In this document: positions 41,638 to 50,422 of the stretch, piece after piece
Layout: each line of letters opens with the position of its first letter
Numbering within the stretch: the first letter of the stretch is position 1
NCBI GenBank assembly: GCA_015055545.1
Contig: SVHY01000009.1
Location: 1-53,123 of the forward strand
Origin: Clostridiales bacterium
GTDB taxonomy: Bacteria; Bacillota; Clostridia; Christensenellales; Borkfalkiaceae
DNA: 53,123 bases
Direction: 5' to 3'
The notes under the pieces: model-generated
Databases searched by the model: none
Told to the model about the DNA's origin: nothing
What the model saw: only the letters and a program-made list of their open reading frames with translations
Position numbers and translations under genes: made by a program

Positions 41638-42357
41638 GTGATTTATTTATTCGACGGAAGTACATACGGGTTTTTGACGGCGTTTTTAGCGGCGTTTCAC
41701 GACGAGAACGCCCTGCTCGTTTCCAAAACCACACAGCTTTATATCGGGGAAACGCCTATCACCGTACGAACGGACGAAACGCGGGCGCAAAAAGCCGCCG
41801 CGCGCTTAACGAAGCTGGATAAAAAGGCGTTGCATGATTTGGATATACTGCTTCGTTGCCAAGAATCGGATAACGAACAGGTTGCCTTTTTATACTTGCG
41901 GTTTTTAGCAAAAACGGGCGGGCCCGTGCGCAACCGTTTTGCCCAGCCCTGCGTATTTCAAGCCGTTACGTACATGAAAAAAGTAGCGCTGGAAATACAC
42001 CGCTTTCACGGTTTTATCCGCTTTATGGAGACGGAAAGCGGCGCGCTGTACGCGCCCTTTTCGCCTGATAACGATATTTGCGATTTACTCGTACCACATT
42101 TCCGCTCGCGCTTTCCAAAATTCCCGTTCGTTTTGCACGACGTGGGACGAAAAAAAGCCGCCGTATACGACGGCGCAAACGTGTTTATCGCGCCGCTCGA
42201 TCAGGCGAGCGTGGTGATTTCGGGCGACGAGCTTACCCTGCAAACGCTTTGGAAAGAGTATTACCGCGCGGTGAATATTCCCGCGCGCGAACGCTTACAG
42301 CAAATGCGCGGATATATGCCCGTGCGATACTGGAAATATTTAACCGAAAAACTGTAA
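41638..42357 (+). CDS. DUF4130 protein, partner of the radical SAM protein
   Basis: 239 aa, GTG start at 41638 with GGGGGGAG. IYLFDGSTYGFLTAFLAAF at the start and RFHGFIRFMETESGALYAPF near 125 are typical of DUF4130; some members are fused to a uracil-DNA glycosylase, this one is not. Role in DNA repair is inferred from the pairing. Its stop codon is in a hairpin shared with the convergent gene. Confidence 0.88.
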   Translation: MIYLFDGSTYGFLTAFLAAFHDENALLVSKTTQLYIGETPITVRTDETRAQKAAARLTKLDKKALHDLDILLRCQESDNEQVAFLYLRFLAKTGGPVRNRFAQPCVFQAVTYMKKVALEIHRFHGFIRFMETESGALYAPFSPDNDICDLLVPHFRSRFPKFPFVLHDVGRKKAAVYDGANVFIAPLDQASVVISGDELTLQTLWKEYYRAVNIPARERLQQMRGYMPVRYWKYLTEKL

Positions 42358-42363
42358 GCCGCT

Positions 42364-43614
42364 TTACAGCGACTTATTTTGCATTTCACGAGCCGTAGCC
42401 AGCATGAGTTTTAAACGGTTTTCCTGATTGACTTTCGTTGCCGACGGATCGTAATCGATGGGTACGATATTGGCGGACGGGCACAGCGTTTTTACCGTAC
42501 GCGACGCGCCTTTGCCCACGATATGATTTGGCAGGCAACCGAACGGTTGCGCGCAAACGACGTTTTGCACGCCGCTTTCACAAAGCGCAAGCATTTCAGC
42601 GGGAATGAGCCAGCCCTCGCCCATCTTTACGCCCTGATGTAATACTTTATCCGCGCATTTACGCAGATATTCAAAATCGTGCGGCGGCTCGAACGCGTAC
42701 TTTTCAAACAACTTAATAACGCCGCGGTGCACGCGCAACAAATACCGATACACCAAACCGTAAATCCAAGCGGTTTTTTTGCCCTTGTTATACAGTTTTC
42801 TATCATTGATCGTATTTACGATACAATACATAACGAAATCCATGAGCGCGGGAATAACGGGTTCACATTTTTCCGTATGTAAAAACTTTTCCAGCTCCGA
42901 ATTTCCAAGCGGTGAATATTTAACGTAAATTTCTCCTACTACGCCCACGCGGATTTTCCGCTCGTTCGTCCGTTCAATCGCGGAAAAACGACGGAGCAGT
43001 TCATCGGTGATTTTTTTATACTTACGATAGCCCCTGCCGCAAATAATCGACTGGATATACGCTTGACAACCGTCGCGCACGCGGTCGGTTTCCCCTGCGT
43101 TTTTTTCGTACGGCTTGCATTGATTATACAAGCTCATTACCGTATCCGCGTAGAAAATGGAAAACGCCAATCTGAGCAACATCCCCACGCCGATTTTTAC
43201 GCCGCTGTCCTTTTCCAGCCCCGAAAAATTAAAAGATAAAACGGGGACTTGGGGAAATTCCAACTGCAACGCCTTACGAATAAGCGGCACGTAGTTGGAC
43301 GCACGGCAGCCGCCGCCCGACTGCGAAATCATCACCGCCGTACGCGATAAATCGTATTTACCGCTTTTAAGCGCGTCTATAAATTGACCGATACAACAAA
43401 GCGCGGGAAAGCACGTATCGTTATGCACGTGCGCAAGCCCTTCGTCGATAACCGCGCGACTTTCGTTTTTCAAAATTTCCACGTCGTAACCGTATTTTTT
43501 CATAATAACGGCTATCACGTCAAAATGATACGGCAACATATTCGGCGCAAGGATTTTATACGTCTTTTTCATTTCGTCCGTGAACACGGGCGTAGGTGTT
43601 TTATAACTCTTCAT
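42364..43614 (-). CDS. 2-hydroxyacyl-CoA dehydratase-type protein (C-terminal part of split activase)
   Basis: 416 aa from the ATG at 43614, with GAGGG upstream, overlapping the 990-aa gene by 14 bp in another frame. Conserved parts are APNMLPYHFDVIAVIMKKYG near 22-41, HVHNDTCFPALCCIGQF near 60-76 with Cys for an iron-sulfur cluster, and ISQSGGGCRASNYVPLIRKA near 95-114. In many Clostridia this region forms the end of one protein of about 1400 aa; here it is a separate gene. Likely a reductase or dehydratase partner of the ATPase. Confidence 0.82.
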   Translation of the reverse strand: MKSYKTPTPVFTDEMKKTYKILAPNMLPYHFDVIAVIMKKYGYDVEILKNESRAVIDEGLAHVHNDTCFPALCCIGQFIDALKSGKYDLSRTAVMISQSGGGCRASNYVPLIRKALQLEFPQVPVLSFNFSGLEKDSGVKIGVGMLLRLAFSIFYADTVMSLYNQCKPYEKNAGETDRVRDGCQAYIQSIICGRGYRKYKKITDELLRRFSAIERTNERKIRVGVVGEIYVKYSPLGNSELEKFLHTEKCEPVIPALMDFVMYCIVNTINDRKLYNKGKKTAWIYGLVYRYLLRVHRGVIKLFEKYAFEPPHDFEYLRKCADKVLHQGVKMGEGWLIPAEMLALCESGVQNVVCAQPFGCLPNHIVGKGASRTVKTLCPSANIVPIDYDPSATKVNQENRLKLMLATAREMQNKSL

Positions 43615-46573
43615 CGTCGTTCCCTCGCATTTGTTGCCCCGTAGCGGCAAGCATACTCCGAAGCCGTATCTTTACCACGCCGAGATTGTTAATCTCGTCG
43701 ATTTTTATTTGCGTATACAATTTACCGTTGCGTTCCATAATCGTCCTAACCTCGTCCGTCGTCAACGCGTCGATTCCGCAACCGAACGACACGAGCTGTA
43801 CTAGTTGCATATCCTTTTGCGTGCACACGAATTCAGCGGCGCGGTATAAACGGGCGTGATACGTCCATTGATTTAATACGTTCGTTTCCACCTGCGGCGC
43901 GTTTTGGCATACGCCGTCCTCTGATACGACGGCTACGCCGAGCGAAACCAACAATTTACCGATACCGTGATTGATTTCGGGATCGGCATGGTACGGTCTA
44001 CCAGCCAACACAACGATCGGCTTATCCGCGCGACGCGCGTTAAATATGATTTCTTTCGTTTTTTCGCGTACCGCCGATTGATATTTTGCAAGCGCGTCTA
44101 TCCCCGCAGACAAAGCGTGCTCCACCTCCCGCTTACGCACGCCGTACGCTTTCAACGCCGCGCAGAGATTGCTCAGCGTAGATTTACGGTCGTTCAAATC
44201 AATATACGGGGAAATAAAATTCCCTTCGTGCAAACGTTCGTTGTTTGCTTTCAGCAATTCTCCGTAATAGGCTACGACGGGGCAATTATAATGATTAATC
44301 GACGCTTTTTCGTCTAAATTATAGCTTTCGGCGGGATAAAAGATAAAATCTACACCACTATCAAGCAGACTTTCGATATGTCCGTGCATGAGCTTTGCCG
44401 GATAGCAAACGGTATCGCTTGCCACCGTGTGTTGACCGCGATAATACAACTGCCGTGAGCTTTCGTCGCTGTAACGCACGACAAATCCCAAAGCCCTGAA
44501 AAAGGCGTTCCAAAGGGGCAACTGCTCAAAGGTAATCAGTTGCACGGCAAGACCTACTACGCCACGCGAAAGTCCATTCGGCTCATACATACCCCCGTCC
44601 TTTTTCGTTTCTTCGCGCAAATACCGATATTTAAACGCATAGATATTTTCCTCGTCGCCGTGCGGCTTTTGACCTGCGCCACGCTCGCATTTATTCCCCG
44701 AAACGAATTTGCCACCGTCCTCAAAAGTGAGGATATTGATATTGCAACGGGACGTACAACCGCGGCAAACGGTCTGTTTGGACGTATAACGGAACGTTTG
44801 CAATTTTTCCGCGCTCAATATAGACGAATACGCGTTTTTACTTTGCATTTCCCGCGCGTAAAGCGCCGCACCGAACGCACCCATCAGCCCTGCGATGGCG
44901 GGGCGAACGACCGTTTTTCCCGTTTCCTGTTCAAACGATCGCAATACCGCGTCGTTCATAAACGTGCCGCCCTGCACGACGATTTCGTTGCCGATTTCGT
45001 CAGCCGTTCTTGCGCGAATAACCTTATATAACGCGTTTTTCACGACGGAAGAAGATATCCCCGCCGAAATATCGGCTACGCTCGCGCCTTCTTTTTGCGC
45101 TTGCTTGACTGCGCTGTTCATAAACACCGTACAGCGCGAACCGAGCTCCACGGGGTTTTTCGCAAATAAACCGAGGCGGGAAAAGGTTTCCACTTCCATA
45201 TCCATTGCCTTGGCAAACGTTTGAATAAACGAACCGCAACCCGACGAGCACGCCTCGTTGAGCATAATCGAATCCACCGCACCGTTTTTTACTTTAAAAC
45301 ACTTAATATCCTGCCCGCCGATATCGATGATAAAATCCACTTTGGGATTAAAATGCACCGCCGCTTTGAAATGCGCCGTCGTTTCTACTAACCCAAAATC
45401 CAAATGCAACGCCGCTTTTATCATATCTTCGCCGTAACCCGTAACCGCCGCCGCGCGGATTCGCACTCTGTCTTCGCCAAGGCGGTAAATCTCTTTCACC
45501 TTGTCCACAACCACGTCAAGCGGTTGTCCGTTATTTGATTGATAATGAGAATACAACGTACGGCAATCGGGCGTTATGAGCAACAGCTTGGTCGTAGTAG
45601 AACCACTGTCTATCCCCAAATACGCGTCGCCCGTATACGTGCGAATGTCCGCAAACGGTAAATCACTAACCTTATGTCGGCTTACGAATTCGTCGTACTC
45701 TGCCTGCGTTTCAAAAAGGGGTTTACCGCGCGTAACCTGCGCTTGCGTTTTACAAGCACCTATCTTTTCCATCAACGTTTCCAACGTTTCCGCTTGTTCG
45801 CCGCGAGCGTATAACGCTGCGCCAAGCGCCATGAACACGGGCGCGTTTTCAGGAAACAACGCGTTTTCTTCCGTCAAGGAAAGCGTGTCTTTGAACGCCT
45901 TTTTCAACGCGTTTAAAAAATGTAACGGTCCGCCTAAAAACAAAACCTTGCCTTTGATTTTTCTACCTTGCGCCAAGCCCGAAACGGTCTGTTCGACAAC
46001 CGCTTGGAATATCGACGCCGCTATATCTTCTTTCGCCGCGCCTTGATTTAACAGCGGTTGGATATCCGATTTTGCAAAAACGCCGCAACGTGAGGCTATC
46101 GGATACGTTTTTTCCGCGCGCAAAGCGAGCGCGTCCATCTCGTCTACCGTTACGTTTAACAGCGTTGCCATTTGATCGATAAACGAGCCCGTACCGCCGG
46201 CACAGCTACCGTTCATACGCTGTTCCACTCCGCCCGTCAAAAAGATGATTTTCGCGTCCTCACCGCCTAGTTCTATTACCGCGTCCGCATCAGGATAAAA
46301 GCGTTTCACTGCCCCAAACGCCGCTTGCACCTCCTGCACGAACGGTATACCGCTACTCTCCGCAAGCCCCAAGCCCGCGCTACCCGTAATCGCCACGCAA
46401 AAGCGTTCACCCGCGTATATTTCGCCGATTTTGGAAAGCTCGGCAAGCACGCAAGATTTGATTTGCGCAAAATGCCGTTCGTAGCTCGTATACAATATTT
46501 CTTTTCCGTCTTCCGTAAGAACCGCCGTTTTTACCGTGGTTGAACCTACGTCAATTCCTAATATCTTTCGCAT
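43601..46573 (-). CDS. Acyl-CoA dehydratase activase-related ATPase (BadF/BcrA type, DUF2229)
   Basis: 990 aa from the ATG at 46573 (a GTG 12 nt earlier is possible). Two ASKHA ATPase domains: KILGIDVGSTTVKTAVL at the start and YLGIDSGSTTTKLLLI near 320. Each has the cluster-binding Cys segment (NGSCAGGTGSFIDQ near 125, NEACSSGCGSFIQTF near 430). The DUF2229 region follows from about 680. Such proteins couple ATP use to one-electron transfer, as in hydroxyacyl-CoA dehydratase activators. The 416-aa gene completes the usual domain set. Confidence 0.88.
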   Translation of the reverse strand: MRKILGIDVGSTTVKTAVLTEDGKEILYTSYERHFAQIKSCVLAELSKIGEIYAGERFCVAITGSAGLGLAESSGIPFVQEVQAAFGAVKRFYPDADAVIELGGEDAKIIFLTGGVEQRMNGSCAGGTGSFIDQMATLLNVTVDEMDALALRAEKTYPIASRCGVFAKSDIQPLLNQGAAKEDIAASIFQAVVEQTVSGLAQGRKIKGKVLFLGGPLHFLNALKKAFKDTLSLTEENALFPENAPVFMALGAALYARGEQAETLETLMEKIGACKTQAQVTRGKPLFETQAEYDEFVSRHKVSDLPFADIRTYTGDAYLGIDSGSTTTKLLLITPDCRTLYSHYQSNNGQPLDVVVDKVKEIYRLGEDRVRIRAAAVTGYGEDMIKAALHLDFGLVETTAHFKAAVHFNPKVDFIIDIGGQDIKCFKVKNGAVDSIMLNEACSSGCGSFIQTFAKAMDMEVETFSRLGLFAKNPVELGSRCTVFMNSAVKQAQKEGASVADISAGISSSVVKNALYKVIRARTADEIGNEIVVQGGTFMNDAVLRSFEQETGKTVVRPAIAGLMGAFGAALYAREMQSKNAYSSILSAEKLQTFRYTSKQTVCRGCTSRCNINILTFEDGGKFVSGNKCERGAGQKPHGDEENIYAFKYRYLREETKKDGGMYEPNGLSRGVVGLAVQLITFEQLPLWNAFFRALGFVVRYSDESSRQLYYRGQHTVASDTVCYPAKLMHGHIESLLDSGVDFIFYPAESYNLDEKASINHYNCPVVAYYGELLKANNERLHEGNFISPYIDLNDRKSTLSNLCAALKAYGVRKREVEHALSAGIDALAKYQSAVREKTKEIIFNARRADKPIVVLAGRPYHADPEINHGIGKLLVSLGVAVVSEDGVCQNAPQVETNVLNQWTYHARLYRAAEFVCTQKDMQLVQLVSFGCGIDALTTDEVRTIMERNGKLYTQIKIDEINNLGVVKIRLRSMLAATGQQMRGNDDEEL

Positions 46574-46605
46574 AATTTTATCCACGTTTGCTTTCGTTCG
46601 TATGT

Positions 46606-46614
46606 ATTATAACA
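46606..46614 (-). promoter_or_regulatory. Extended -10 promoter of the activase gene
   Basis: Minus strand TGTTATAAT, an extended -10; no good -35 is seen. Confidence 0.5.
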
Positions 46615-46756
46615 TATTTTTGTGAATTTTTCATGAAATTGAGCGCCTATTTTTGAATTTTTATTTGTTAAATCGCTTGACTTGCCTTAAAAAACGGAAA
46701 TCGTTGATAAATCGGCGTTTTTCAAGAGAAAAATCGGGAAAGGCGTTTGCAAACCG

Positions 46757-46786
46757 TTGACAAAACGGGGCTAAATTGGGTATAAT
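46757..46786 (+). promoter_or_regulatory. Promoter of glnN
   Basis: TTGACA (46757-46762), 18-nt spacer, TATAAT (46781-46786). The leader contains a hairpin. Confidence 0.8.
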
Positions 46787-46800
46787 GTTAGAAAGACCAC

Positions 46801-46828
46801 GGCAAAGGCTTTGCCTTTTGCCATTTTT
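46801..46828 (+). promoter_or_regulatory. Leader hairpin of glnN, possible attenuator
   Basis: GGCAAAGGC (46801-46809) pairs with GCCTTTTGCC (46813-46822) with one bulge, followed by ATTTTT. It lies about 10 nt after the expected start of transcription and 26 nt before the ribosome site. Confidence 0.45.
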
Positions 46829-46853
46829 AATTCCACCAAGGAGAAATGAATAT

Positions 46854-48944
46854 ATGAAACTCGTATCCGAATATTTCGGTTGCAACGTCTTTAACGACGA
46901 AGTCATGAAAGAGCGGCTGGACGGTGAAGTGTACGCGTCTTTAAAGCGTACTATGGAACACGGTCGCAGTTTGAATATGTCCGCGGCAAACGCCATCGCC
47001 AACGCGATGAAGGATTGGGCTGTGGAAAAGGGCGCAACCCATTACACGCACTGGTTTCAACCGATGACGGGTATTACCGCTGAAAAACACGACGGGTTTA
47101 TCGCGCCTGCGGCGGGCGGTAAGGCGATTATGAAATTTTCGGGCAAGGAACTCGTTTGCGGTGAACCCGACGCCTCCTCTTTCCCCTCGGGCGGGCTGCG
47201 TGCGACCTTTGAAGCGCGCGGATATACGGCTTGGGACGCAACCTCCTACGCGTTCGTGAAAGACGACGTACTGTATATCCCCACGGCGTTCTGTTCGTAC
47301 GGCGGCGAGGCGTTGGATAAAAAAACCCCTTTGCTCCGTTCGATGGAAGCCATTAACAAACAAGTAATGCGCGTGCTCAAACTGTTCGGCAACGAGGACG
47401 TAACCTCCGTCAAGACGACGGTTGGAGCAGAGCAAGAATATTTCCTCGTGGACAAGGACACGTTTACAAAGCGTAAAGATTTGTTATACACGGGTAGAAC
47501 GCTGTTCGGCGCGAAACCGCCCAAAGGGCAAGAGCTGGAAGACCATTATTTCGGCGTTATCAAACCGCGCGTGCAGGCGTTCATGAAAGAACTCAACGAA
47601 GAGCTGTGGAAGTTGGGCGTACTTGCAAAAACGGAACACAACGAAGCCGCGCCCTCGCAACACGAGCTTGCGCCTATTTTCGATACGACGAACATCGCCG
47701 CCGATCATAATCAGCTGACGATGGATATTATGCAAAAACTGGCAAAAAAACACAATCTCGTTTGTCTTTTGCACGAAAAACCGTTTGCAGGCGTAAACGG
47801 AAGCGGTAAACATAACAACTGGTCCATTTCCACGAACACGGGCGTAAACCTGTTAGAGCCGGGCGAAACGCCGCACGACAACGCGCAGTTTTTGCTTTTC
47901 TTGACGGCTATCATCAAAGCCGTAGACGATTATCAGGATTTGCTGCGTATTTCCGTTGCTTCGGCAGGAAACGACCACCGTTTGGGCGCGTTGGAAGCAC
48001 CGCCCGCCGTCGTTTCTATGTTCTTAGGCACGGAGCTTACCGAAATTTTGGAAGCGATTGAAACGGACGCGGGATACGGCGCGAAAGAGAAGGAAATTTT
48101 GCGCATCGGCGTACATACCCTGCCGAAATTCCCCAAGGACACTACGGATAGAAACCGTACTTCCCCCTTTGCGTTTACGGGTAATAAATTTGAATTCCGT
48201 ATGCTCGGTTCGTCCGCGTCCATCTCCGACGCGAACACCGTTTTAAACACCGCCGTTGCGGAAGTTTTGAAACAGTTCGCCGACGAATTGGAAACGGCAA
48301 GCGATTTCAACGCAGCCTTACACGAGCTCATCAAACGCACGATTACCGCACATAAACGTATTATTTTCAACGGTAACGGGTACGACGATAAATGGATTGC
48401 CGAAGCGAAAAAACGCGGGCTTTCCAACTTGCAAACTACCCCCGACGCCTTGGCGCATTTCACCGACGAAAAGAATATCGCGCTCTTTACCGCGCATAAG
48501 GTTTACACCGAGCGGGAAATACGTTCGCGGTTTGAAATTTTAATGGAAAGCTATTGCAAGCTCATTCATATCGAAGGTCGGACGATGGTGGATATGGCGA
48601 TGAAAGATATTTTGCCCGCTATCGACAAATACGCAAAAACGCTTTGCGACACCATACTTTCCAAGCGCGCCGTTTGCGCGGATATGGACTGCACGTACGA
48701 AACGGAAACGCTCTCTACGCTGTCTACGCAAATGAAAATCGCGTATGAAACGACCAAGGATTTGGAAAAAGAACTGTGCGCCGCGACGAAAATCGTAAAC
48801 GTGAGCAAGCTGGCGCAACATTACAAGAAAAAGGTGCTTGGCAATATGGAAAAATTGCGCGAAAGCGTCGATATTTTGGAAACGAAAGTTTCGTCCGAAA
48901 TTTGGCCTTTCCCTACCTACGGTGAATTATTATTCGGAGTATAA
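46854..48944 (+). CDS. glnN: Glutamine synthetase type III
   Basis: 696 aa from the ATG at 46854 with AAGGAG 10 nt upstream; the longer frame would begin at the -10. Length fits GSIII (about 700 aa). THWFQPMTG near 60, GAEQEYFLVDKD near 202, NEAAPSQHELAPIFDTTN near 263, GVNGSGKHNNWSISTNTG near 317 and NRTSPFAFTGNKFEFRMLGS near 430 are the glutamate, ATP and metal segments. It makes glutamine from glutamate, ammonia and ATP as a double-hexamer ring in the cytoplasm. nadE follows by 5 bp. Confidence 0.95.
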   Translation: MKLVSEYFGCNVFNDEVMKERLDGEVYASLKRTMEHGRSLNMSAANAIANAMKDWAVEKGATHYTHWFQPMTGITAEKHDGFIAPAAGGKAIMKFSGKELVCGEPDASSFPSGGLRATFEARGYTAWDATSYAFVKDDVLYIPTAFCSYGGEALDKKTPLLRSMEAINKQVMRVLKLFGNEDVTSVKTTVGAEQEYFLVDKDTFTKRKDLLYTGRTLFGAKPPKGQELEDHYFGVIKPRVQAFMKELNEELWKLGVLAKTEHNEAAPSQHELAPIFDTTNIAADHNQLTMDIMQKLAKKHNLVCLLHEKPFAGVNGSGKHNNWSISTNTGVNLLEPGETPHDNAQFLLFLTAIIKAVDDYQDLLRISVASAGNDHRLGALEAPPAVVSMFLGTELTEILEAIETDAGYGAKEKEILRIGVHTLPKFPKDTTDRNRTSPFAFTGNKFEFRMLGSSASISDANTVLNTAVAEVLKQFADELETASDFNAALHELIKRTITAHKRIIFNGNGYDDKWIAEAKKRGLSNLQTTPDALAHFTDEKNIALFTAHKVYTEREIRSRFEILMESYCKLIHIEGRTMVDMAMKDILPAIDKYAKTLCDTILSKRAVCADMDCTYETETLSTLSTQMKIAYETTKDLEKELCAATKIVNVSKLAQHYKKKVLGNMEKLRESVDILETKVSSEIWPFPTYGELLFGV

Positions 48945-48949
48945 AAAGT

Positions 48950-49684
48950 ATGTTCGACGTAAAACAAACGACGGAAGATATCGTAAACTGGATTCGAGAA
49001 TGGTTTGAAAACAACGGCAAAGGCTGCAACGCCGTCGTTGGGATTTCGGGCGGAAAAGATTCCAGCGTAGTTGCCGCGCTGTGCGTGAAAGCGCTTGGAA
49101 AAGACCGTGTTATCGGCGTATTAATGCCCAACGGCGAGCAAAGCGATATCGATTGTTCCAAACAGCTCGTTGCACACCTGGGTATCCCCTATTTCGTTTG
49201 CAACGTCAAAAAAAGCGTGGACGGGGCGATTGCCGCGTTGCAAGAGGCGGGCGTAGAACTTAGCCGTCAAACGCTTATCAATTTGCCGCCCCGTATCCGT
49301 ATGGCGACCTTGTACGCGCTTTCGCAATCGAAAAACGGCAGAGTGGCGAACACGTGCAACCTTTCGGAAGATTGGGTAGGATATTCCACCCGCTACGGCG
49401 ACGCGGCAGGCGATTTCTCGCCGCTTGGAAAACTCACCGTACAAGAAGTGAAACAGGTAGGCAAATACTTGAACTTGCCTATTAATTTGGTAGAAAAAGT
49501 GCCGTCGGACGGGTTGAGCGGAAAGACGGACGAGGACAATTTGGGATTTACTTACGCCGTTTTGGATCGATATATTCGCGACGGGGTTTGCGAGAATTTA
49601 GAAACGAAAGCGCGAATCGACAGGCTGCATACGCTCAACGAATTCAAACTCAAACCCATTCCCTGTTTTGAATATCAGCCGTAA
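48950..49684 (+). CDS. nadE: NH3-dependent NAD synthetase
   Basis: 244 aa. The ATP pyrophosphatase loop is VVGISGGKDSSVVAAL near residue 27-42. NTCNLSEDWVGYSTRYGDAA near 135 and PSDGLSGKTDEDNLGF near 183 bind deamido-NAD and ATP. No glutaminase domain, so ammonia is the donor. Coupling with glnN in one operon may tie NAD synthesis to nitrogen supply. Confidence 0.94.
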   Translation: MFDVKQTTEDIVNWIREWFENNGKGCNAVVGISGGKDSSVVAALCVKALGKDRVIGVLMPNGEQSDIDCSKQLVAHLGIPYFVCNVKKSVDGAIAALQEAGVELSRQTLINLPPRIRMATLYALSQSKNGRVANTCNLSEDWVGYSTRYGDAAGDFSPLGKLTVQEVKQVGKYLNLPINLVEKVPSDGLSGKTDEDNLGFTYAVLDRYIRDGVCENLETKARIDRLHTLNEFKLKPIPCFEYQP

Positions 49685-49699
49685 AAGATAAAAATTTAC

Positions 49700-49730
49700 A
49701 AAAAAATCCCGAATTTTTGGGATTTTTTTC
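49700..49730 (+). terminator. Terminator after nadE
   Basis: AAAAAATCCC pairs with GGGATTTTTT, then T-run. Confidence 0.85.
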
Positions 49731-49739
49731 CGCGGGCTA

Positions 49740-49768
49740 TTGACAAACGGTAAAAAAAGGCGTATGAT
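49740..49768 (+). promoter_or_regulatory. Promoter of the Nudix gene
   Basis: TTGACA (49740-49745), 17-nt spacer, TATGAT (49763-49768). Confidence 0.75.
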
Positions 49769-49803
49769 ATAAGTGTGAATATAAGTGATAAGGAGGATTA
49801 CGT

Positions 49804-50298
49804 ATGTATTGTAGAGAATGTGGACAAAAACTGACTTTACGGTTTTGTGAAAACGAAGGGTTAATCCCCTACTGCGGGACGTGTGAATCGTATATGTTCC
49901 CGCAATTCCCCGTTGCCGTTTCCATGGTGGTTACCAACCGCGCGCAGGACAAAATCTTGCTTGCAAAACACGTGGAGGACGACGATTTTATCTTGTTTGC
50001 GGGGTACATTAAAAAGGGCGAAAACGCCGAAAAGACCGTTCCAAGAGAAATCAAGGAAGAACTCGGTTTAAACGTCGTAAAAGCGAAATATATGTCGTCG
50101 CGTTATCATGCCAAAAAAGAACTTTTGATGCTCAACTTTATCGTTATCGTTGAGGACGGAACGATTAAGCTCAAAGAGGACGAAGTTTCCGAAGCGCGTT
50201 GGTGCACGCCCGAAGAAGCGCAAGCACTCATTCGTAAGAATACGACCGCGGAGTTTTTCCTTAACAACGCCGTGCGTGAACTGAAAAAGAAAATCTAA
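49804..50298 (+). CDS. Nudix hydrolase with N-terminal zinc ribbon
   Basis: 164 aa with AAGGAGG before the ATG. Residues 1-28 have C-x2-C and C-x2-C pairs (YCRECGQ, YCGTCES), a zinc ribbon as in NADH pyrophosphatase. The Nudix box G-x5-E-x7-R-E-x2-E-E-x-G is complete in GYIKKGENAEKTVPREIKEE near 66-85. It probably hydrolyses a nucleoside diphosphate derivative such as NAD(H); the SQPWPFPxS motif of true NudC is absent. It follows nadE but has its own promoter. Confidence 0.9.
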   Translation: MYCRECGQKLTLRFCENEGLIPYCGTCESYMFPQFPVAVSMVVTNRAQDKILLAKHVEDDDFILFAGYIKKGENAEKTVPREIKEELGLNVVKAKYMSSRYHAKKELLMLNFIVIVEDGTIKLKEDEVSEARWCTPEEAQALIRKNTTAEFFLNNAVRELKKKI

Positions 50299-50304
50299 AA
50301 TGTA

Positions 50305-50335
50305 CGCCCGCTGCATAGCGGGCGGATTTTTTTTG
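50305..50335 (+). terminator. Terminator after the Nudix gene
   Basis: CGCCCGC/GCGGGCG stem with a 6-nt loop, then eight T. Confidence 0.9.
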
Positions 50336-50364
50336 TACAAACGGCTTTTTTACCGTCCACCCGT

Positions 50365-50393
50365 TTGACAATCCACGGGATTTTTGGTATAAT
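50365..50393 (+). promoter_or_regulatory. Promoter of the DUF1846 gene
   Basis: TTGACA (50365-50370), 17-nt spacer, TATAAT (50388-50393): full consensus. Confidence 0.85.
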
Positions 50394-50422
50394 AAGAAAG
50401 ATAAAGCAAAAGAAGGCGCGTT

